Assembly (NCBI GenBank): GCA_964432155.1
Contig: CAYSMF010000003.1
Span: forward strand, 1-64,000
DNA length: 64,000 nt
Source of the DNA: UBA10438 sp964432155
Lineage (GTDB): Bacteria; Bacteroidota; Ignavibacteria; Kapaibacteriales; Kapaibacteriaceae
Direction: 5' to 3'
In this document: positions 1 to 7,938 of the stretch, piece after piece
Layout of the letters: each line of letters begins with the position of its first letter
Position numbering within the stretch: position 1 is the first letter of the stretch
Translations under genes and position numbers: made by a program
Notes under the pieces: model-generated
What the model saw: the letters and a program-made list of their open reading frames with translations, nothing else
What the model was told of the DNA's origin: nothing
The model's database searches: none

Positions 1-131
1 TCCGTGACGCAGCTGTTGTGGTAGCGAATGCGGTAACAGAGTACCTCTTCAACGAAGGCCTTGCTCGCGTTGAACGTCCTGCCGATATCACAGTGTTTGT
101 TCGCGAGCACATCTGGCAACCTGAGTACTGA
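1..131 (+). CDS. C-terminal end of a probable NAD-dependent malic enzyme (partial)
   Basis: Only the last 42 codons are present, read from base 3 to the TGA at 129-131; the gene begins outside the window. The visible tail contains VANAVTEYLFNEGLARV, then a PADI segment, and ends HIWQPEY. This resembles the C-terminal helix of large malic enzymes, which oxidatively decarboxylate malate to pyruvate in the cytoplasm. The last 44 bases overlap the convergent ATPase gene on the other strand. The assignment rests on a short stretch, so another NAD-binding enzyme with a similar tail is possible. Confidence 0.55.
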   Translation, partial: RDAAVVVANAVTEYLFNEGLARVERPADITVFVREHIWQPEY

Positions 132-1287
132 GTTTGGCGAGGTATTCAGGGAGCCCCATCGCCATTACATTCTCGGATAGAGGGTACGGTGTGCCGTGTG
201 GAATGATGATCGTTCCGCTGGCTGCCGTGATGGACGCCATACTCTCGATGAGAGACCGTGACAGTTTAGGGGACGAGGTGCGCTTGATCTCGATGGCGTG
301 GACGGAGCCATCGACATCTTCAAGGACGAGGTCGATCTCAGCACCGGCTTGGGTTCTGTAGTGTGATGCCTGTGTGCCTTTGGGCAGCACGGAACAAATC
401 TGCTCAATGCAATATGCTTCCCATGAATGACCGCAGATGGGGTGTCCGAGGAGCTGATCCATGGATTGGATTGAAAGGAGATCGTGTACTAAGCCACTGT
501 CTCTCCACATGACCTTGGGTGATTTGACGAGACGTTTGCCAATATTCTTGGACCATGCCGGTAATCGGCGGATAAGGTACAGACCTTCAAGAAGGTCTAG
601 GTACGAGCGGACGGTCTTACCGTCGATCCCCAACGAGTTACCAACCTGTGTAAGGTTGACCAGAGAAGATTGCTGATGGGCGATCATTGTGCAGAATCGA
701 CGAAGTTGAACGGACGAAGCTGCAACTCCCATCAAGGGCAGATATCGTTCGATGTAGCTCGTGATGAAATCGTTGCACCACATCATTGCCGATGAATCAT
801 CAGATGCGAGATAGCTCTCCGGATAGCCGCCTCGTAACCAATGACGATCTATCGTGGCGGATTCAGCCCCGATCTCGTTCACTTGGAATGGCGTCATCTC
901 GAGATAGCTTATACGTCCGGCAAGTGTTTCGGACCCTTGCTTCAGCAGATCGGGAGATGCGGAACCGAGCAACAAGAAGTGTCCAGCCCGTTCTCCATTG
1001 CGTCTGCGTTCATCGATCAGCGAACGAAGCAGTGGGAAGAGGTCAGGTTTGCGCTGTACCTCGTCAATCACTACCAGTGTGTTTGTCATCTGCCCTAGGA
1101 AAAGCTCCGCATCCTCCAACTTCGCGAGATCCGAGGGTCTCTCTAAGTCGAGATATACAAGTGGCTTATCCAACGCGAGTGACCGCGCTAGGGTAGTCTT
1201 CCCAACTTGTCTTGACCCGAGCAATGCCACTGCAGGAACAGAGCTGAGTCTCTCAACGAGGATGGTATGGAGGTGTCGGGCAATCAT
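88..1287 (-). CDS. AAA-family ATPase with DUF4143 domain
   Basis: This 399-residue protein has a Walker A motif GSRQVGKTT (residues 24-32) and a Walker B motif LVVIDE (71-76). An AAA_14-type ATPase core is followed by a winged-helix/DUF4143 region. The C-terminal part has a nuclease-like AEIDLVLE ... AIEIKRT pattern, as seen in the PD-(D/E)xK-like fold of DUF4143 proteins. Members are widespread, patchily distributed ATPases of unknown role, often linked to mobile or stress functions. Here the gene stands alone: it runs convergently into the malic enzyme tail (44-base overlap) and has a phosphatase gene upstream on the same strand. I cannot assign a substrate. Confidence 0.85.
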   Translation of the reverse strand: MIARHLHTILVERLSSVPAVALLGSRQVGKTTLARSLALDKPLVYLDLERPSDLAKLEDAELFLGQMTNTLVVIDEVQRKPDLFPLLRSLIDERRRNGERAGHFLLLGSASPDLLKQGSETLAGRISYLEMTPFQVNEIGAESATIDRHWLRGGYPESYLASDDSSAMMWCNDFITSYIERYLPLMGVAASSVQLRRFCTMIAHQQSSLVNLTQVGNSLGIDGKTVRSYLDLLEGLYLIRRLPAWSKNIGKRLVKSPKVMWRDSGLVHDLLSIQSMDQLLGHPICGHSWEAYCIEQICSVLPKGTQASHYRTQAGAEIDLVLEDVDGSVHAIEIKRTSSPKLSRSLIESMASITAASGTIIIPHGTPYPLSENVMAMGLPEYLAKLSTQVARCAREQTL

Positions 1288-1376
1288 TCAGCCTTGAATA
1301 TACGGAACATCATTCCGAATTTACAAGGTCGCATGGTCAATTGCGAATAGCCATTTCTAGATCGGGTGCTGCCTCG

Positions 1377-2717
1377 TTAGCGCAGTTCGCGCTCGTGCAC
1401 GGTGCGCGTCCAAACGTCTGTGCCTTGTACATCGACGATGCGGAGCGTAACGCTGCGGTCGCCGCGATTGCCTTGCGCGGTGATCAGACCGAAGTTGTGT
1501 CCGATGTACTTGGTGCCTTCGACGTGACGTGAGTTTGTGCGATAGATCTCGCTGGAGTTTACGCCCGACGACAACGGTGACGATGTGAGTTCGTAGATCG
1601 GATACGCGTTTGGTCGATCCAACTTCGAGAGCTCAGCAAAGTGCACATCGCCAGAGATGAACATCACGCCGCTGATCTTGAGTCGTGTGATTGCAGCGAT
1701 GAGTGTGTCGCGCTCTTCGGGCGACCAAGCAAAGCCCTCGCGCTTCATGTTATCGCTCAGTACTTGCGAACCTATGGCAACGACCTTGAACGTAGCCTTG
1801 CTTGACGCGAGCGCATCGATGAGCCACTGTAGTTGCTGTTCGCCAAGGATGCGGCGAGGAATATCCGTGCGCGCGTTCGGTGTGCGATACCACCGATCGT
1901 CCATCAGGAATACTTGCACGTCTGCAACATCGAAGGTCGATGTGATGCCTTGATGCGGTTCGATGCCGTAGGATGGATTCGGCCAGTATGCCATGAATGC
2001 ATCGCGCGCGTCATGCTTAAGTGCGTAGGTGTAGTCTGCATCGTTCGGACCGTAATCGTGGTCGTCCCAGATGGCGTAATTGGGGACAGTTGCAAACAGT
2101 CGCTGCGATCCCGGCCATGCGCGCGTGTGCGCGTAGCGCTTGAAGATCCCCGCGCGGGATCCCACGTCACCTTCCCGTAGGTACGTGTTGTCGCCAAGCC
2201 AGATCATTGCATCGGGCTTGCGATCGACAATCGCATCGAAGATTGCCGTTGGTGTTCCATACCCACGCTCCTTGCCGGTTGAATCGAAGCGCTCGAATCC
2301 AGGCTCGTTGATGTAGTGACAGCTCCCAAGCGCAATCGACACCGTGGGAATCGTGTTGCCACGGAAGCGCCAGATCGGACGTGTGGTAAAGGTTGTCGGA
2401 AGCGATGTAGATACAGGCGCTCCGTCGAGAAGTATATCGTAGGTGTACGTCCGCTGCGGCTCGACGCTATCGAGCACAACTGTTGCGCAGTGTCCCGTGC
2501 GCTGGTCGGTAACGACCTGCGCAGATGTGTACGTGCGCGGCGTACCGACAACGCGGTACCGCACCTGCACGCGCGCAGCCGTTGATGTCTGCACCCAGAT
2601 GGAGGCGCTACGCATATCGACATGACCAAGCATTGGACCCGAGACAAGCGTTGCTTGACTCAGTGCAGTGACTGACTGGAGAACAAAGGCGAGAGCGATG
2701 AGAATCTTAGCGTTCAT
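1377..2717 (-). CDS. PhoD-like alkaline phosphatase / metallophosphatase, secreted
   Basis: This is a 446-residue exported protein. The ATG at 2717 gives a signal peptide, MNAKILIALAFVLQSVTALS; longer readings run deep into the neighbouring gene. An N-terminal beta-sandwich of the PhoD type is followed by the metallophosphatase core with ALGSCHY, MIWLGDNTY, WDDHDYGPND and SGDVHFAEL, the metal-binding and active-site blocks of alkaline phosphatase D enzymes. It should hydrolyse phosphomono- or diesters outside the cytoplasmic membrane. The start lies 11 bases inside the end of the AMP nucleosidase gene, so the two are probably co-transcribed. The exact substrate is not visible. Confidence 0.88.
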   Translation of the reverse strand: MNAKILIALAFVLQSVTALSQATLVSGPMLGHVDMRSASIWVQTSTAARVQVRYRVVGTPRTYTSAQVVTDQRTGHCATVVLDSVEPQRTYTYDILLDGAPVSTSLPTTFTTRPIWRFRGNTIPTVSIALGSCHYINEPGFERFDSTGKERGYGTPTAIFDAIVDRKPDAMIWLGDNTYLREGDVGSRAGIFKRYAHTRAWPGSQRLFATVPNYAIWDDHDYGPNDADYTYALKHDARDAFMAYWPNPSYGIEPHQGITSTFDVADVQVFLMDDRWYRTPNARTDIPRRILGEQQLQWLIDALASSKATFKVVAIGSQVLSDNMKREGFAWSPEERDTLIAAITRLKISGVMFISGDVHFAELSKLDRPNAYPIYELTSSPLSSGVNSSEIYRTNSRHVEGTKYIGHNFGLITAQGNRGDRSVTLRIVDVQGTDVWTRTVHERELR

Positions 2718-3483
2718 AGCGGAGGTGTTTGATTTCTTCGCCTTGCAGACCAATGTCGCGCATGGCTTCGATGCCGATTGTGAGGTGGAGATCAGCATAG
2801 GTCTCGGTGACCATTTTATCGGACTCTTCGGTCTTGACACCTTCAGGCATCACGGGGACGTCGCTCACAAGAAGCAGTGCGCCGCGTGGTATGCCATTCT
2901 TGTGGCCGACGATAAACACAGTAGCCGTTTCCATGTCGATAGCAAGACACGAGAGATCCTGCAGGCGCCGTTGGAACTGTTCGTCCCATTCCCATACGCG
3001 ACGGTTCGTTGTGTAGACAACGCCCGTGCGATACTCCTGGTGGTGATCGAGGATGCGATCGGAGACAAACTTGTGGAGTTTGAACGATGGGAGTGCTGGG
3101 ACTTCCGGTGGGAAGTAATCATCGCTTGTGCCATCACCACGAATCGCCGCAATCGGCAGAATGAAGTGTCCGATTTCCGTCGATGCCTTCAGTCCGCCAC
3201 ACTTGCCAAGGAACAACACGCCCTTCGGCATGCGCGCCACCAAGAGGTCCATGATGAGTGCAGCGTTCGGCGAACCGATCCCGTAGTTGATAATCGTCAG
3301 ATTACCCGACGTAGCGGTCTGCATCGGACGGTCGGTGCCACGGATCGGGACGTCGTGTCGCTTCGCGAATGACTCGACGTATCCGCGGAAGTTGGTAAGC
3401 AAGATGTAGTCGCCAAACTCAGCGACCTCGGTGCCCGTGTAACGGGGCAGCCAGTTGCGGGCGATATCAAGTTTGGTTTGCAT
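2707..3483 (-). CDS. AMP nucleosidase (nucleoside phosphorylase fold)
   Basis: This 258-residue cytoplasmic enzyme resembles the short AMP nucleosidases of Bacteroidota, which split AMP into adenine and ribose 5-phosphate. Visible family blocks are INYGIGSPNAA, a GKCGGL segment that matches the phosphate-site loop of purine nucleoside phosphorylases, and AIDMETATVF near residue 190, the base/ribose-binding strand. The protein lacks the long N-terminal regulatory domain of E. coli Amn. It is the first gene of a two-gene unit with the PhoD-like phosphatase and is divergent from pyrD, with 60 bases between them. Another purine or uridine phosphorylase activity is the main alternative. Confidence 0.82.
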   Translation of the reverse strand: MQTKLDIARNWLPRYTGTEVAEFGDYILLTNFRGYVESFAKRHDVPIRGTDRPMQTATSGNLTIINYGIGSPNAALIMDLLVARMPKGVLFLGKCGGLKASTEIGHFILPIAAIRGDGTSDDYFPPEVPALPSFKLHKFVSDRILDHHQEYRTGVVYTTNRRVWEWDEQFQRRLQDLSCLAIDMETATVFIVGHKNGIPRGALLLVSDVPVMPEGVKTEESDKMVTETYADLHLTIGIEAMRDIGLQGEEIKHLRYER

Positions 3484-3487
3484 GACG

Positions 3488-3495
3488 AAAAACTA
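3488..3495 (-). promoter_or_regulatory. Possible -7 box (TAGTTTTT) for the AMP nucleosidase gene
   Basis: TAGTTTTT matches the Bacteroidota consensus TAnnTTTG except at the last base and ends four bases before the ATG at 3483. No clear -33 element is seen. It is supported mainly by the same arrangement at many other genes in this window. Confidence 0.35.
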
Positions 3496-3543
3496 CGGAG
3501 AGTTAGCCTTCTGCGCGCAGGCACAACGTTGTAATTTGCACAC

Positions 3544-4668
3544 ATGAGTGCTGTTGAACGCTTCGCATCGCTGGAGCACCGCTTGCGCGGTGTGGTGTCG
3601 GCACTTCCTCCCACAATCGCAGTACGCCTGTTCTCGGCCGGTCGCACAGCGTTTGCGAAACGCTTTGCCACGGACGTTCCGCGGGAGATCTGTGCGCCCC
3701 CTGCAGACATGGCAGTGACGGCGATGGGTCTTACATTTCGTATGCCACTCTGGAATGCAGCAGGGATGTTTAAGGGCGGGGAAGCCTACGACGTGGTCGT
3801 AGCACAAGGAGCAGGCGCCTACGTTGCAGGCACCACAACGTCGCGCGTGCGCGCAGGCAATGTGCGTGATGGCGTGCAGTGGCCAGCCGTGCCGTATGCG
3901 AATTCGCATGCATCATCGAATTGGATGGGCTTGCCGAATGCCGGACACCGCGCCGTTGCATCACGTCTTGCTACGCTCACGCGTGTTGCTGGATGTCCGA
4001 TCGGTGCGAGTGTGAGCGCCGAGCCCGGACTCGATCCAGACGTTGCGGTCGCTGAGCTTATCGATGGAATGTTGATGTATGCCGATGCAGGCGTCGACTA
4101 CATCGAGCTCAACGAGAGCTGTCCGAATGTACCAGGGCATGCACACCGCGAGGCGCTTGATGCCGACCTCGTGCGACGTCTCGATATGATTGCGTCGCGT
4201 GTGCTGGCCAAACGCTCACGACACCTCCCGGTGGTTGTGAAATTCTCCAACGACACATCTGCTGAGCAGCTGCCTGGCGTTGTGCAGGCGCTGCACGAGC
4301 GCGGATTCAATGGGATCATCGTTGGTAATACGTCGACGCGCTACGCCGAGCATGCAGCACACATTGATCACCGCGATCGTGCATTGTACGATCACTTCAC
4401 CGCAACCTATGGCGGTGGAATAAGCGGTGCTCCGCTGCGCAGCGACTCGCTTGCGCTGTGTGGAGTTGCGATTGCTGCGCGCGCTGCCTGCGGTGCAGGT
4501 GAAGCATTCGAAGTGATCCGCTGTGGTGGAGTTGCGGGTGCTGACGATGTAGTCGCATCAGCGGCGATCGGTGTGCGACTCAATCAATGGTACGTGGGAT
4601 ACTTCGAAGCGTTTGGTCGCGTCGGACATCGCGTTTACCGCGATGTTGTGTCGCGCATGCGCTCGTAA
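3544..4668 (+). CDS. pyrD: Dihydroorotate dehydrogenase
   Basis: This 374-residue flavoenzyme of de novo pyrimidine synthesis oxidises dihydroorotate to orotate. Recognisable blocks are GAYVAGTTTSRVRAGN (FMN/TIM-barrel start), NWMGLPNAG, IELNESCPNVPG and VVKFSND. The base position in NESCPNVPG is Cys193, the residue used by class 1 enzymes, whereas class 2 enzymes have serine. The length and N-terminal extension are closer to membrane-type class 2 proteins, so the class is unclear. No pyrK-like partner is visible nearby. The 3' end overlaps the convergent DUF4296 gene by 34 bases. Family assignment is firm; electron acceptor and subclass are not. Confidence 0.85.
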   Translation: MSAVERFASLEHRLRGVVSALPPTIAVRLFSAGRTAFAKRFATDVPREICAPPADMAVTAMGLTFRMPLWNAAGMFKGGEAYDVVVAQGAGAYVAGTTTSRVRAGNVRDGVQWPAVPYANSHASSNWMGLPNAGHRAVASRLATLTRVAGCPIGASVSAEPGLDPDVAVAELIDGMLMYADAGVDYIELNESCPNVPGHAHREALDADLVRRLDMIASRVLAKRSRHLPVVVKFSNDTSAEQLPGVVQALHERGFNGIIVGNTSTRYAEHAAHIDHRDRALYDHFTATYGGGISGAPLRSDSLALCGVAIAARAACGAGEAFEVIRCGGVAGADDVVASAAIGVRLNQWYVGYFEAFGRVGHRVYRDVVSRMRS

Positions 4669-4946
4669 CGCGCCGCAACGGAATCAAACATAGCCTTGAA
4701 CATGCGTGGACGTTGTCCCTCTTCACGCACGCGCTCGAAGAATTCCGTATTTGTGAACCCATGGTGCTGCAGCACAGAGTCCACACGTTGTGCGATAACG
4801 GCAGTGTCTGTGCTTGATTGACGGACGATCATCACGTCGGCGTAGGCAGAAACAAGCCGCTCGTCCGGCACCTCGGAGTCACTACATCCAACGATGTACC
4901 CGGCACAGGCTACGATGCATAGCAGTGTTGCGAATCGATTGCTCAT
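4635..4946 (-). CDS. DUF4296-type small lipoprotein
   Basis: This 103-residue protein has a lipoprotein signal ending in the lipobox IVGC, followed by SDSEVPDE and a helical region. The pattern of an acidic start, a HHGFTNTEFFERV segment and a C-terminal helix fits DUF4296, a Bacteroidota lipoprotein family of unknown function. It should be anchored in the envelope by its lipidated cysteine. Its ATG overlaps the stop of the Nudix gene (ATGA, four bases), so the two are translationally coupled, and its 3' end runs 34 bases into pyrD on the other strand. No catalytic residues are recognisable. Confidence 0.75.
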   Translation of the reverse strand: MSNRFATLLCIVACAGYIVGCSDSEVPDERLVSAYADVMIVRQSSTDTAVIAQRVDSVLQHHGFTNTEFFERVREEGQRPRMFKAMFDSVAARYERMRDTTSR

Positions 4947-5584
4947 TGATGATGCTCCAGTGCAAATTCCTTCGTGAGTTCGACCAGTTCACTCAGGATC
5001 ATCGCAGTTGCGCCCCATAACGGAATGCGCGGATGAATGTTCCAGAATGGTACGTCCATTGGACGTTCGAAGACTTCTCGTTGGAATGTTGATCGTGATG
5101 ATGGATCGAGGAAGTGCATGAGTGGCACTTCGATGACTTCCTGAACTTCCGCCTCGCTTACGTTCCATTGTTCTGCGTGTTCGAGCACGCCAACAATTGG
5201 TGTAACAGCGCTATTGGACGGCGGAATATAGATCGGTGAGAGTTCACCGAGCACGTGCACGGCATCGCGGGCGACGCCAACTTCTTCGTGGAACTCACGC
5301 AACGCGGCATCACGTGGTTCTTCATCCGGATCGAGCCGTCCACCGGGAAACGAAATCTGTCCGGTATGGTGCCTGAGTTGCTCGCTGCGCACGGTGAAGA
5401 GCACAGCAGGCCAGCGTGTTTCTGTGCGAACAAGAGGAACGAGCACGGCACTCTTGCGTGCATCGGCAGGGGGCTCGGCAATGCGCGAAATCGTTGCCAT
5501 CTCGCCTGGGAAGAACAAGCGATGTGCTTCGAGTCCGGGCAGTGGTTGCTGCAGTCTGTGTGCGAGAAAATCGAACAGTTCCAT
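4943..5584 (-). CDS. Nudix hydrolase, CoA pyrophosphatase-like
   Basis: This 213-residue protein contains a complete Nudix box: GRLDPDE, then seven residues, then REFHEEVGV. It is preceded by HHTGQISFPGG, the extra signature of the NudL/CoA diphosphatase subgroup. Such enzymes cleave CoA or acyl-CoA to phosphopantetheine and 3',5'-ADP in the cytoplasm. It is the first gene of a unit with the DUF4296 lipoprotein and is divergent from murE, with 41 bases between the start codons. The substrate is inferred from the motif and untested; another nucleoside diphosphate derivative is possible. Confidence 0.87.
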   Translation of the reverse strand: MELFDFLAHRLQQPLPGLEAHRLFFPGEMATISRIAEPPADARKSAVLVPLVRTETRWPAVLFTVRSEQLRHHTGQISFPGGRLDPDEEPRDAALREFHEEVGVARDAVHVLGELSPIYIPPSNSAVTPIVGVLEHAEQWNVSEAEVQEVIEVPLMHFLDPSSRSTFQREVFERPMDVPFWNIHPRIPLWGATAMILSELVELTKEFALEHHQ

Positions 5585-5625
5585 TCGTACAAATCTGCAG
5601 AGATTCTCGTTGTAAATTCACGGCG

Positions 5626-7092
5626 ATGACACTCCACGAACTCCTCGAGCTACCCGGACGGGTTGATGTAACCACCGATTCACGTTCTGTGCGACCGGGT
5701 TGGATCTTTGTTGCGATCCGCGGGTCGAACTTTGATGGCCACTCGGTTGTCGAGGCGGCCGTTGCCAACGGCGCACTCGCCGTAGTTGTGGAACGCGCGC
5801 CTGACGTGCCACTATCGGTCCCGATGGTGGTCGTACCCGACGCGCGCCTTGCCTATGCGCAGCTCGTGCAGGAGATCTGCGCGTATCCCGCACGTGGCAT
5901 GCGTGTGTATGGAGTGACAGGCACAAATGGGAAAACGACGTGTGCGACCTTGTTGGAGCAACTGTTCCGCGCCGACCAGCATCGTGTGGGATTTATTGGC
6001 ACAACTGGTAATCGCTACGGTGGCGTGACGCATACGACCAACTACACCACGCCGCATGCACATGCCCTTGCCGACTTGTTCGTGGATATGCGCGATCATG
6101 GCGTGGCGACGGTGTGCATGGAGGTGAGTTCGCACGCCCTTGATCAGCATCGTGTGTGGGGGATTGATTTCCGTGGCGCCGTGTTCACGAATCTGACACG
6201 TGATCATCTTGACTATCACAAGACACTCGAGAACTACGCACGTGCGAAGAAGCGTCTGTTCGACATGCTACCCGTTGATGCATCGGCAGTGTTCAATGCA
6301 GACAGCGAGTGGACATCGTACATGAAGCGCAATTGTCAGGCTGCAAGGGCAGTTACTGTCGGTATGGGGCCTGATGCGGAAGTGCGCATTGTTGATGTGC
6401 AGCTCCAGCTTCACGGTGCCACGTTTACGCTTGTGCGGCAGCGGTCCGACCTTGCAATGCTACCACCGTCGGTGACGTTGACGACGAAGCTGTTGGGCGG
6501 ATTTAACGTTATGAATGCTGCGTTGTGCGCCGTGCTCTGCATGCTTGATGGAATGCCTGCTGAGCGTGTAGGCACACTCATCGCTAACGTGACAGGTCCA
6601 GCTGGACGCATGGAACGCTACCCGCTGCGTTCAGGTGCTGTCGGCGTTGTCGATTATGCGCACACACCTGATGCGCTCGAGAATGCGCTGCACGTGTTGC
6701 GCGACCTTGCGCAATCGAAACAGTCGCGCATCCATGTTGTGTTCGGATGCGGTGGCGATCGTGATCGCGGCAAACGTCCGGAGATGGGACGCATTGCAGC
6801 AGAGCTCGCGGATTCGGTCGTGATTACCAGCGACAATCCTCGGTCGGAAGCGCCAGCCGACATCATTCGGCATATCCTCGGTGGAATCGAAGGTCCGGCT
6901 ACGGAGCGCGTGACCGTGATCGAGGATCGCCGGAGCGCTATCCATGCGGCGCTTGCTGCGGCGGGCGATGGCGACATTGTACTTGTCGCAGGGAAGGGGC
7001 ACGAAGAGTATCAGATCATCGGTGCCGATCGACTGCCGTTTAGCGATGCGGCTGAAATCCAATCCTGGGACGCACGCGCAGATTTGGCATGA
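5626..7092 (+). CDS. murE: UDP-N-acetylmuramoyl-L-alanyl-D-glutamate--diaminopimelate ligase
   Basis: This 488-residue Mur ligase adds the third amino acid to the peptidoglycan stem peptide in the cytoplasm. The ATP-binding loop GVTGTNGKTT spans residues 96-105, and the C-terminal substrate loop is DNPRSEAP from residue 403. DNPR is the meso-diaminopimelate signature; lysine enzymes differ there. The ATG at 5626 was chosen because the family starts with a short helix before the TTDSRSV block, and upstream codons lie in the divergent Nudix gene. No Shine-Dalgarno sequence is present. Other mur genes are not adjacent, although murC lies near 55 kb. A hairpin terminator follows, shared with rpsU. 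Confidence 0.95.
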   Translation: MTLHELLELPGRVDVTTDSRSVRPGWIFVAIRGSNFDGHSVVEAAVANGALAVVVERAPDVPLSVPMVVVPDARLAYAQLVQEICAYPARGMRVYGVTGTNGKTTCATLLEQLFRADQHRVGFIGTTGNRYGGVTHTTNYTTPHAHALADLFVDMRDHGVATVCMEVSSHALDQHRVWGIDFRGAVFTNLTRDHLDYHKTLENYARAKKRLFDMLPVDASAVFNADSEWTSYMKRNCQAARAVTVGMGPDAEVRIVDVQLQLHGATFTLVRQRSDLAMLPPSVTLTTKLLGGFNVMNAALCAVLCMLDGMPAERVGTLIANVTGPAGRMERYPLRSGAVGVVDYAHTPDALENALHVLRDLAQSKQSRIHVVFGCGGDRDRGKRPEMGRIAAELADSVVITSDNPRSEAPADIIRHILGGIEGPATERVTVIEDRRSAIHAALAAAGDGDIVLVAGKGHEEYQIIGADRLPFSDAAEIQSWDARADLA

Positions 7093-7100
7093 AGCACAAA

Positions 7101-7128
7101 AAGGCGCCTCGCAGATGCGAAGCGCCTT
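7101..7128 (-). terminator. Intrinsic terminator after rpsU, probably bidirectional with murE
   Basis: The arms AAGGCGC (7101-7107) and GCGCCTT (7122-7128) enclose a second inner stem TCGC/GCGA. Read on the minus strand the hairpin runs into five T residues, as expected for Rho-independent termination of rpsU. On the plus strand there is no T run, so any effect on murE would be weaker. Confidence 0.75.
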
Positions 7129-7149
7129 CGGTCGTAGAGATGCGAAATC

Positions 7150-7344
7150 TTACTCTTGTTCCATTTGAGCGCGATGCTGACGGCGAGCCGCCTTCATACG
7201 AGACATGCGACGCTCAACACTCGGCTTGACGAAGAATGCGCGCTTCTTGAACTCGCGCAGAACGCCTGAGCGCTCGTATTTCTTCTTGAAGCGGCGAAGT
7301 GCACGGTCGATCGACTCGTTGCTCTGGATTGTAACTCCGATCAC
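7150..7344 (-). CDS. rpsU: 30S ribosomal protein bS21
   Basis: This 64-residue basic protein begins IGVTIQSNESIDRALRRFKK and continues with the RSGVLREFKKR block typical of bS21. It binds the small ribosomal subunit near the 3' end of 16S rRNA. Translation starts at a GTG (7344-7342); there is no in-frame ATG. Unlike its neighbours it has a clear Shine-Dalgarno sequence. It follows the tudor/CarD-like gene by 24 bases and is probably co-transcribed with it, and it ends at a good hairpin terminator. In Flavobacterium bS21 helps sequester the anti-Shine-Dalgarno, so the ribosome-binding site suggests autoregulation. Confidence 0.95.
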   Translation of the reverse strand: MIGVTIQSNESIDRALRRFKKKYERSGVLREFKKRAFFVKPSVERRMSRMKAARRQHRAQMEQE

Positions 7345-7350
7345 GGGAGA

Positions 7351-7357
7351 TCCTTCT
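7351..7357 (-). promoter_or_regulatory. Shine-Dalgarno sequence of rpsU
   Basis: AGAAGGA on the minus strand ends six bases before the GTG start of rpsU. It contains AAGGA, complementary to the usual 3' end of 16S rRNA. I saw no comparable sequence before most other genes in the window, where an AT-rich TAnnTTTG box usually sits close to the start instead. Confidence 0.7.
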
Positions 7358-7368
7358 GAAAAAAGAGA

Positions 7369-7830
7369 TTACTTGAAGTTTTCGACGAGACGTTTTTCTT
7401 TGTTCTTCTCAAAGTGGACGAGCATTGAACCACGTCCGTTCGACATGACTTCCTTGGCGCGGACGATGCCAACATCGTCCCACGTCTTATGATAGATCAC
7501 GTCGCCTACCTTGTACTCGCTCTTCGGTGAATACTCCTTCGAGTCTTCACGTGCGAGCTTGATTTCGGTAACCTTCTTCTCTGCCGAGGCGGCAAGTGCG
7601 TCAAGATTCACAAGCTGTGAGTGGTGGCTAACAGAACAGCGAGCCCATTGCTGACGTCCGTTGTCGGTTTCGACTGGTTCGCCAATAAGCTCGTGCTTTG
7701 TATCGCGCATCAGGAACGGCGAATACAACACGATGTATTTCGCTTTACGCTTGGTCTTCTTCGGAGCTTCGGCGACGTCGCCTTCAGCTTCCTTCACTAC
7801 CTTCTTGGCAGCTTTCTTTGCTGTAGCCAT
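7369..7830 (-). CDS. Lysine-rich protein with C-terminal tudor/CarD-like domain, function unknown
   Basis: This 153-residue protein starts at the ATG at 7830 (MATAKKAAKK). The first 35 residues are a low-complexity lysine/alanine tail of the kind seen in DNA- or RNA-binding proteins. The C-terminal 50 residues, with YKVGDVIYHKTWDDVG and ending KRLVENF, follow the pattern of small SH3/tudor-like barrels found in CarD and at the end of UvrD helicases. The middle region is not recognised. It lies 24 bases upstream of rpsU on the same strand, which suggests a link to ribosome or RNA metabolism, but that is only inference from position. Confidence 0.6.
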   Translation of the reverse strand: MATAKKAAKKVVKEAEGDVAEAPKKTKRKAKYIVLYSPFLMRDTKHELIGEPVETDNGRQQWARCSVSHHSQLVNLDALAASAEKKVTEIKLAREDSKEYSPKSEYKVGDVIYHKTWDDVGIVRAKEVMSNGRGSMLVHFEKNKEKRLVENFK

Positions 7831-7855
7831 AACTGACTCAAAAATGAGCGGGCCA

Positions 7856-7863
7856 CAAAGATA
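7856..7863 (-). promoter_or_regulatory. -7 promoter box (TATCTTTG) for the tudor-like gene and rpsU
   Basis: This is a perfect TAnnTTTG match on the minus strand, 25 bases before the ATG at 7830. The resulting leader would be about 20 bases. No -33 element is obvious. Confidence 0.45.
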
Positions 7864-7883
7864 GGGAAATTCTACCAAAAAGT

Positions 7884-7915
7884 ATCCCCTCGACGCGAAT
7901 CTGCCTCGAGGGGAT
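7884..7915 (-). terminator. Intrinsic terminator after the PGI/PMI gene
   Basis: Perfect 10-base arms ATCCCCTCGA (7884-7893) and TCGAGGGGAT (7906-7915) flank a 12-base loop. On the minus strand the stem is followed by AC and a run of five T residues. It lies just downstream of the phosphoglucose/phosphomannose isomerase gene, so it separates that gene from the tudor-like/rpsU unit. Confidence 0.8.
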
Positions 7916-7938
7916 GGAAGTCGTTGTCTGACTGTGGG

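Noticed and set aside
1303..1317. Short dyad CGGAA/TTCCG upstream of the DUF4143 ATPase as an operator
   Set aside because: The arms are only five bases and nothing else supports regulation.
5416..5625. 70-codon N-terminal extension of murE
   Set aside because: It lies within the divergent Nudix gene, and MurE normally starts at the TLHEL helix, so the ATG at 5626 is used.
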